Shown: positions 60,246-64,000 of the stretch, piece by piece
How the letters are laid out: each line of letters begins with the position of its first letter
Numbering within the stretch: the first letter of the stretch is position 1
NCBI GenBank assembly: GCA_022113835.1
Contig: JAILWY010000006.1
Location: 1,798,001 to 1,862,000 of the forward strand
Source: Atopsyche davidsoni
Lineage: Eukaryota > Arthropoda > Insecta > Trichoptera > Hydrobiosidae
Reading direction: 5' to 3'
DNA length: 64,000 nt
Notes under the pieces: model-generated
What the model was told of the DNA's origin: nothing
The model's input: only the letters and a program-made list of their open reading frames with translations
The model's database searches: none
Program-made: the position numbers and the translations under genes

Positions 60246-63200
60246 GACCACCGATCCGTCCCGATCGGCCTGAAATAACATCTCGATATGTAACATGCGA
60301 GGCATTGCCCAGCTGGATACTTCGCATGGGATATACTGACGAGAGCGCTTTTAAACTATCCGAAAATGTTTATCCAGTATTCGAAATCTATTTTTCCAGT
60401 CTTTATATACCGACATTACGTAAGACTACGTTTATATAATGCTAGTGTATTATGTGTGTACCGTACTTGTCAAAAAAATATTTTATATAAGTCGATAAAT
60501 ATATTTGATCACATAACTTTAGTAACAGAAAAACAAATTGACATTGACGGAGATATGAAATTGGCAAAATGTCGCACAAAATGTTTGCACATACAAGAAT
60601 ATCGATTTAAATGTTATTAATCGTGAAAAAAATAGACGATGGACATTTTTATTCTTATCTCTTGGAAATATATACTTTTTTAATACTCAAGATTGTTTAC
60701 TCTTAGTGAATTTTTATAAATGATTTACAAGGAAATATTTTTTTTAACCTAACCTGCTTAACCAAGGCCAACGCCTACATGATATATCTTACGTTACTTC
60801 TGAGATATTTTATATATGCAAATACGTAAACAAATTCAAATGTAAACCTGTTGATAACAAAACAAACAATCAAACAAATTAAAATTTAAAAAAAGGCTCC
60901 CGAAGCTCGCAGTTAATTAACTAAGCAACGCTTACCCCGGTAAACAAAATAAATTCCCGTTAATGATCCCGGCGCCTCCAGCCTTTAAATAAAGTGACAA
61001 AATAGATAAATCCGAACAGCGTGAAATTAGCGGCGGAATCTGGAACACGGTTGGCAACCCCTGCACAATTTTCCGCTATAGACACTCCATAGAGAAGACA
61101 TGTCACAATAAAAATAAAAAAAACAGATTATAACTTGCTTTATTCGTTTGAAACTCACTGAAACGGTAAAATTAAATATATGTACACACCTGTGACAGCG
61201 GAAAAAATATTTTTTTTTAGTATGCGTTAGCAAAAACAACAGAATATACGAATAACATCCTCATAAAGATATCTTTGAATTGAATGTATCTGAGTGCAAC
61301 CAACAGACCGTATATCACATTTATTTATGTTGCGCAACTTCGGGTGTTTTCTCGTTTCTCTTGGCCTGGCGGGAGGGCATATTGACAGGTCGGGTGTTGG
61401 TAGCGCTGCCACTTCGGGCGCAATGCTCCTTGCCGCGATTGTTGGGAGGCCATTCCACATTGTACCATTTCGGCGGCGCGTCGGGCGAGTCCAAGTTTAT
61501 CCGCCGTACAACGGCAGGCGATATCTACGTTTGCAACGGCCGTTGTGGATTGGAAGCCAGACACGTGCGGGGTAAAGAGGAAATTGCCGGCTATATCTGA
61601 TAACTTCCAACCTGTACACATCCGCACATAAAATACTCAATTTAAACTCACTTAACCAAACTGCGAGCCTACTTACGCCATTTATAAATATTAAACGTGC
61701 ACGATAAAATTTGGTGATTTTTCAAGGTCGCGGCGTGTGATCTGCACAGGTGGTTCAATGTTACTAAAACTATCGAAAATCTACGGGGTTTATAAAAAAA
61801 TATCGTTTTTGTCTTTGAGAGCTATCGTTTATAATACATGTTTATATTCGGATGCAAACCTGGCATTTACGCTAGCGTGTAACATAATTTGAAGTAGGTG
61901 TAGGTAAGTGTCTCTGACATTTTCTTTGGGCGTAATTGCCTGTTTTAAGTTAAATTCTAGTCTCGGCGTACAACAGGAGCAGTCATAATATAACGAGGCG
62001 AATAACCTCAATATGAAATACAACAGTAGGCAGTGATGCAATGTAGCTCCCGCTACAATCATTCATATTCTAAAATTCCCCATCTTTTTCACGTTTGCAG
62101 GAATCAATCTACAGACATTTTTCATGGTGGAAGGGTACAATGGAGACGGAAGAGATATCAGTTACGTCAAAGTTGATTGATCGAGCCTTCTAGGGGTACT
62201 CACGGCCCATATAAACTGGAAGGACCAATTTCAATATAAAAAATATCATTTTTTGATATAGAACCCAACAGAGTCCCAGATCTGTTATTATGATAGAATG
62301 TGATGTAATAATGGATTATTATTTGAAAAGTTTGTTTTTAATCAAACGAGCGATTCTGAAAATCGGCTGATGCCCGGCCGGAAATACGCCATACTTACGA
62401 AATCATCCAAATCACGAGGACACGAATAAAAGTCCAATTGCTATCTGCTCTAGCTCGTGTTTCTCTTATTCCTTTCAACCTATCTTATTACCTACTGTCG
62501 CCTCAACGATAAAAATTATCTGGTATTTTAAGTTTTGATAGAAAACCGAAGTAAATATTTTTAGCGAAGACCGAAATGATATATATTTTTTTAGTTAGTT
62601 GAAGTCGAAATTCAATATGTCGAATGCATCTGCAATAGCTTTCAGTCATATTTAAGTATAAAAATAATGTAAATTGTATAAAAAAAATAGAATAGTTTTG
62701 CACCACAAGTGTTTTTAACTAGAACTTCTATGATAGCACATATCATATTTTTTCAACTTATGAAGAATGTGCACTCATATTCAATTATTTATCAAAATTT
62801 TTCGTGTATTTTAATATTTGTAATTACATTTTTTAAATAAACGCTTATTTTTATATACAAACTAATTACGGCATTAAGTCAACATTATATATAATACACT
62901 GTGATAAAATTAATAAATGTCGTGTAAAGTAAAAAAATAAGTATGTTGAGTTTTTTTTGTCACTTCAGTGTGAGAGCACGGAAAAAGCGATTCCTTTAAG
63001 TTACGGCTTTGAATTAAAACAGCGGGTTGAAAGATGCCTCGCAGTAAAACGCAATGAGGCCCTACATTACCTCCGCTGCACACAATGCACGTAGCATCAA
63101 TTATATAAACGACAATAGCAGACACGTGGAAGGCGACAGTCTTCCCTTTTCATGCCGCAGGATAAATATAAATTAGAAAATTAGGAGTCACTCGCAGCTG

Positions 63201-64000
63201 AGGCGGGACGGAGCAAACGTGACCGCCAATGGAAGATCCCAAATTACAACGGACGACCTCATCGCGATTGCAGGAACCCTTCGTCCTCAACCGTGCGAGC
63301 TACCGATCGCAGGTCTCAGTTGCTACGGGGACATTTGCATACGTGCCATCGCAGTAGCTTATATCCTTGAAGAGTAATATTAATTTCACTACTAATTTCG
63401 GCTACCAGTCCTAATATCCAGGGATTGTACGCGTACATCAAGATAAAAATCATCCATCAAAACGTCAAAGAACGCAAGGAGTGTGCAGTAGATTCTAGAT
63501 TCAATAAAGTACTGTTGCAAATTTTTAGTCATGAAATTTAATTTATAATGAGTGAATATTTCTAGTCGATTTTGATTCGGAGCGTCAATATTTGGTATCT
63601 CGGAGTGAAAATAAAAAGCCGAGCACCGCCGGCAGCGAGTGGGCCGGCTATCGGGCACGTTTAGTTCTCTAGTGGCCTAGGCGGGCGGATCGGCAACGAA
63701 GGCTAATAGTTCGTAATGACCGGCGCAGATCTGGACTTGCCGATGGCCCCGTGATTACCGTCGCCTGAGTAGGACGCGGCCACAACAGCGGAAATTTCGC
63801 CGAGAACCAGCCAGTCGCCGACTGTAAGCCGCCAGGACTTTGTGATCACGAATATATTATCATATAAGAAATTCAATATTTTTGACAGAAAGTACTTGGT
63901 GGAATTCCATTTTAATATTTTTGAATAAAATACTTACCACATTTTCGTTTTTATTTGTGACCGGTTTCGCCAACCTTTCACGTTGGAATTATCAAACATA
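60246..64000. other. Right end: AT-rich DNA with GC-rich islands, no recognised gene
   Basis: The 61330-61610 block is open in several frames on both strands (about 90-106 codons) but no product is recognised. Islands at 63180-63340 and 63600-63850 are GC- and CpG-rich with a CCAAT word at 63222. Any gene they belong to is outside the window. Confidence 0.35.

Overview
This window looks like a piece of an insect nuclear genome, most likely a moth or butterfly. It is strongly AT-rich, has a spliced gene with GT-AG introns, and carries short decayed DNA transposons (hAT, and a mariner-like element with a DUF4817-type N-terminus), tRNA-derived repeats and a homogenised minisatellite. There are no bacterial-style operons. 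The lepidopteran assignment is an inference from the repeat types and was not tested.

One protein-coding gene can be named. On the minus strand, positions 2635 to 1409 hold the last two exons of CCDC174, the coiled-coil protein with the DUF4078 region. The two exons join in phase across a 199-bp intron. The 5' exons were not found in the remaining 61 kb upstream, so the gene is partial here, has very long introns, or is broken. A short GC-rich, Cys/His-rich block at 3045-3218 can be read as a frame-broken LIM zinc finger relic, but weakly.

From about 3.2 kb to the right end the window is a gene desert or the inside of very long introns. Mobile elements sit in it as follows. At 9.8-10.3, 19.1-19.4, 20.3-20.7 and 22.3-22.5 kb there are four copies of one tRNA-Thr-like repeat family, whose tRNA-like core is enclosed by inverted-repeat arms (a SINE/MITE chimera); one copy has a triplicated 100-bp head. 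At 12.55-12.98 kb lies a 424-bp hAT deletion derivative with matching terminal repeats, a perfect 8-bp target duplication and the C-terminal dimerisation domain of its transposase. At 41.13-41.39 kb lies the 5' end of a mariner-like element. At 47.79-48.52 kb there is a 51-bp minisatellite organised in 102-bp higher-order units, next to (48.84-48.91 kb) an extreme C-tract. Two short copies of a dispersed element occur at 46.3 and 52.8 kb.

Between these are many GC-richer islands of 100-300 bp in the AT-rich background. Some look like cis-regulatory DNA (overlapping POU octamers at 13.1 kb, GCCAT sites at 60.1 kb), some like structured RNA or promoter DNA (27.6 kb and 53.05 kb), and a few like isolated small exons or small ORFs (5.8, 30.05, 45.94-46.21 kb). 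None of the latter is recognised; they are listed with low confidence. No functional tRNA, rRNA, CRISPR array or complete autonomous transposon was seen.
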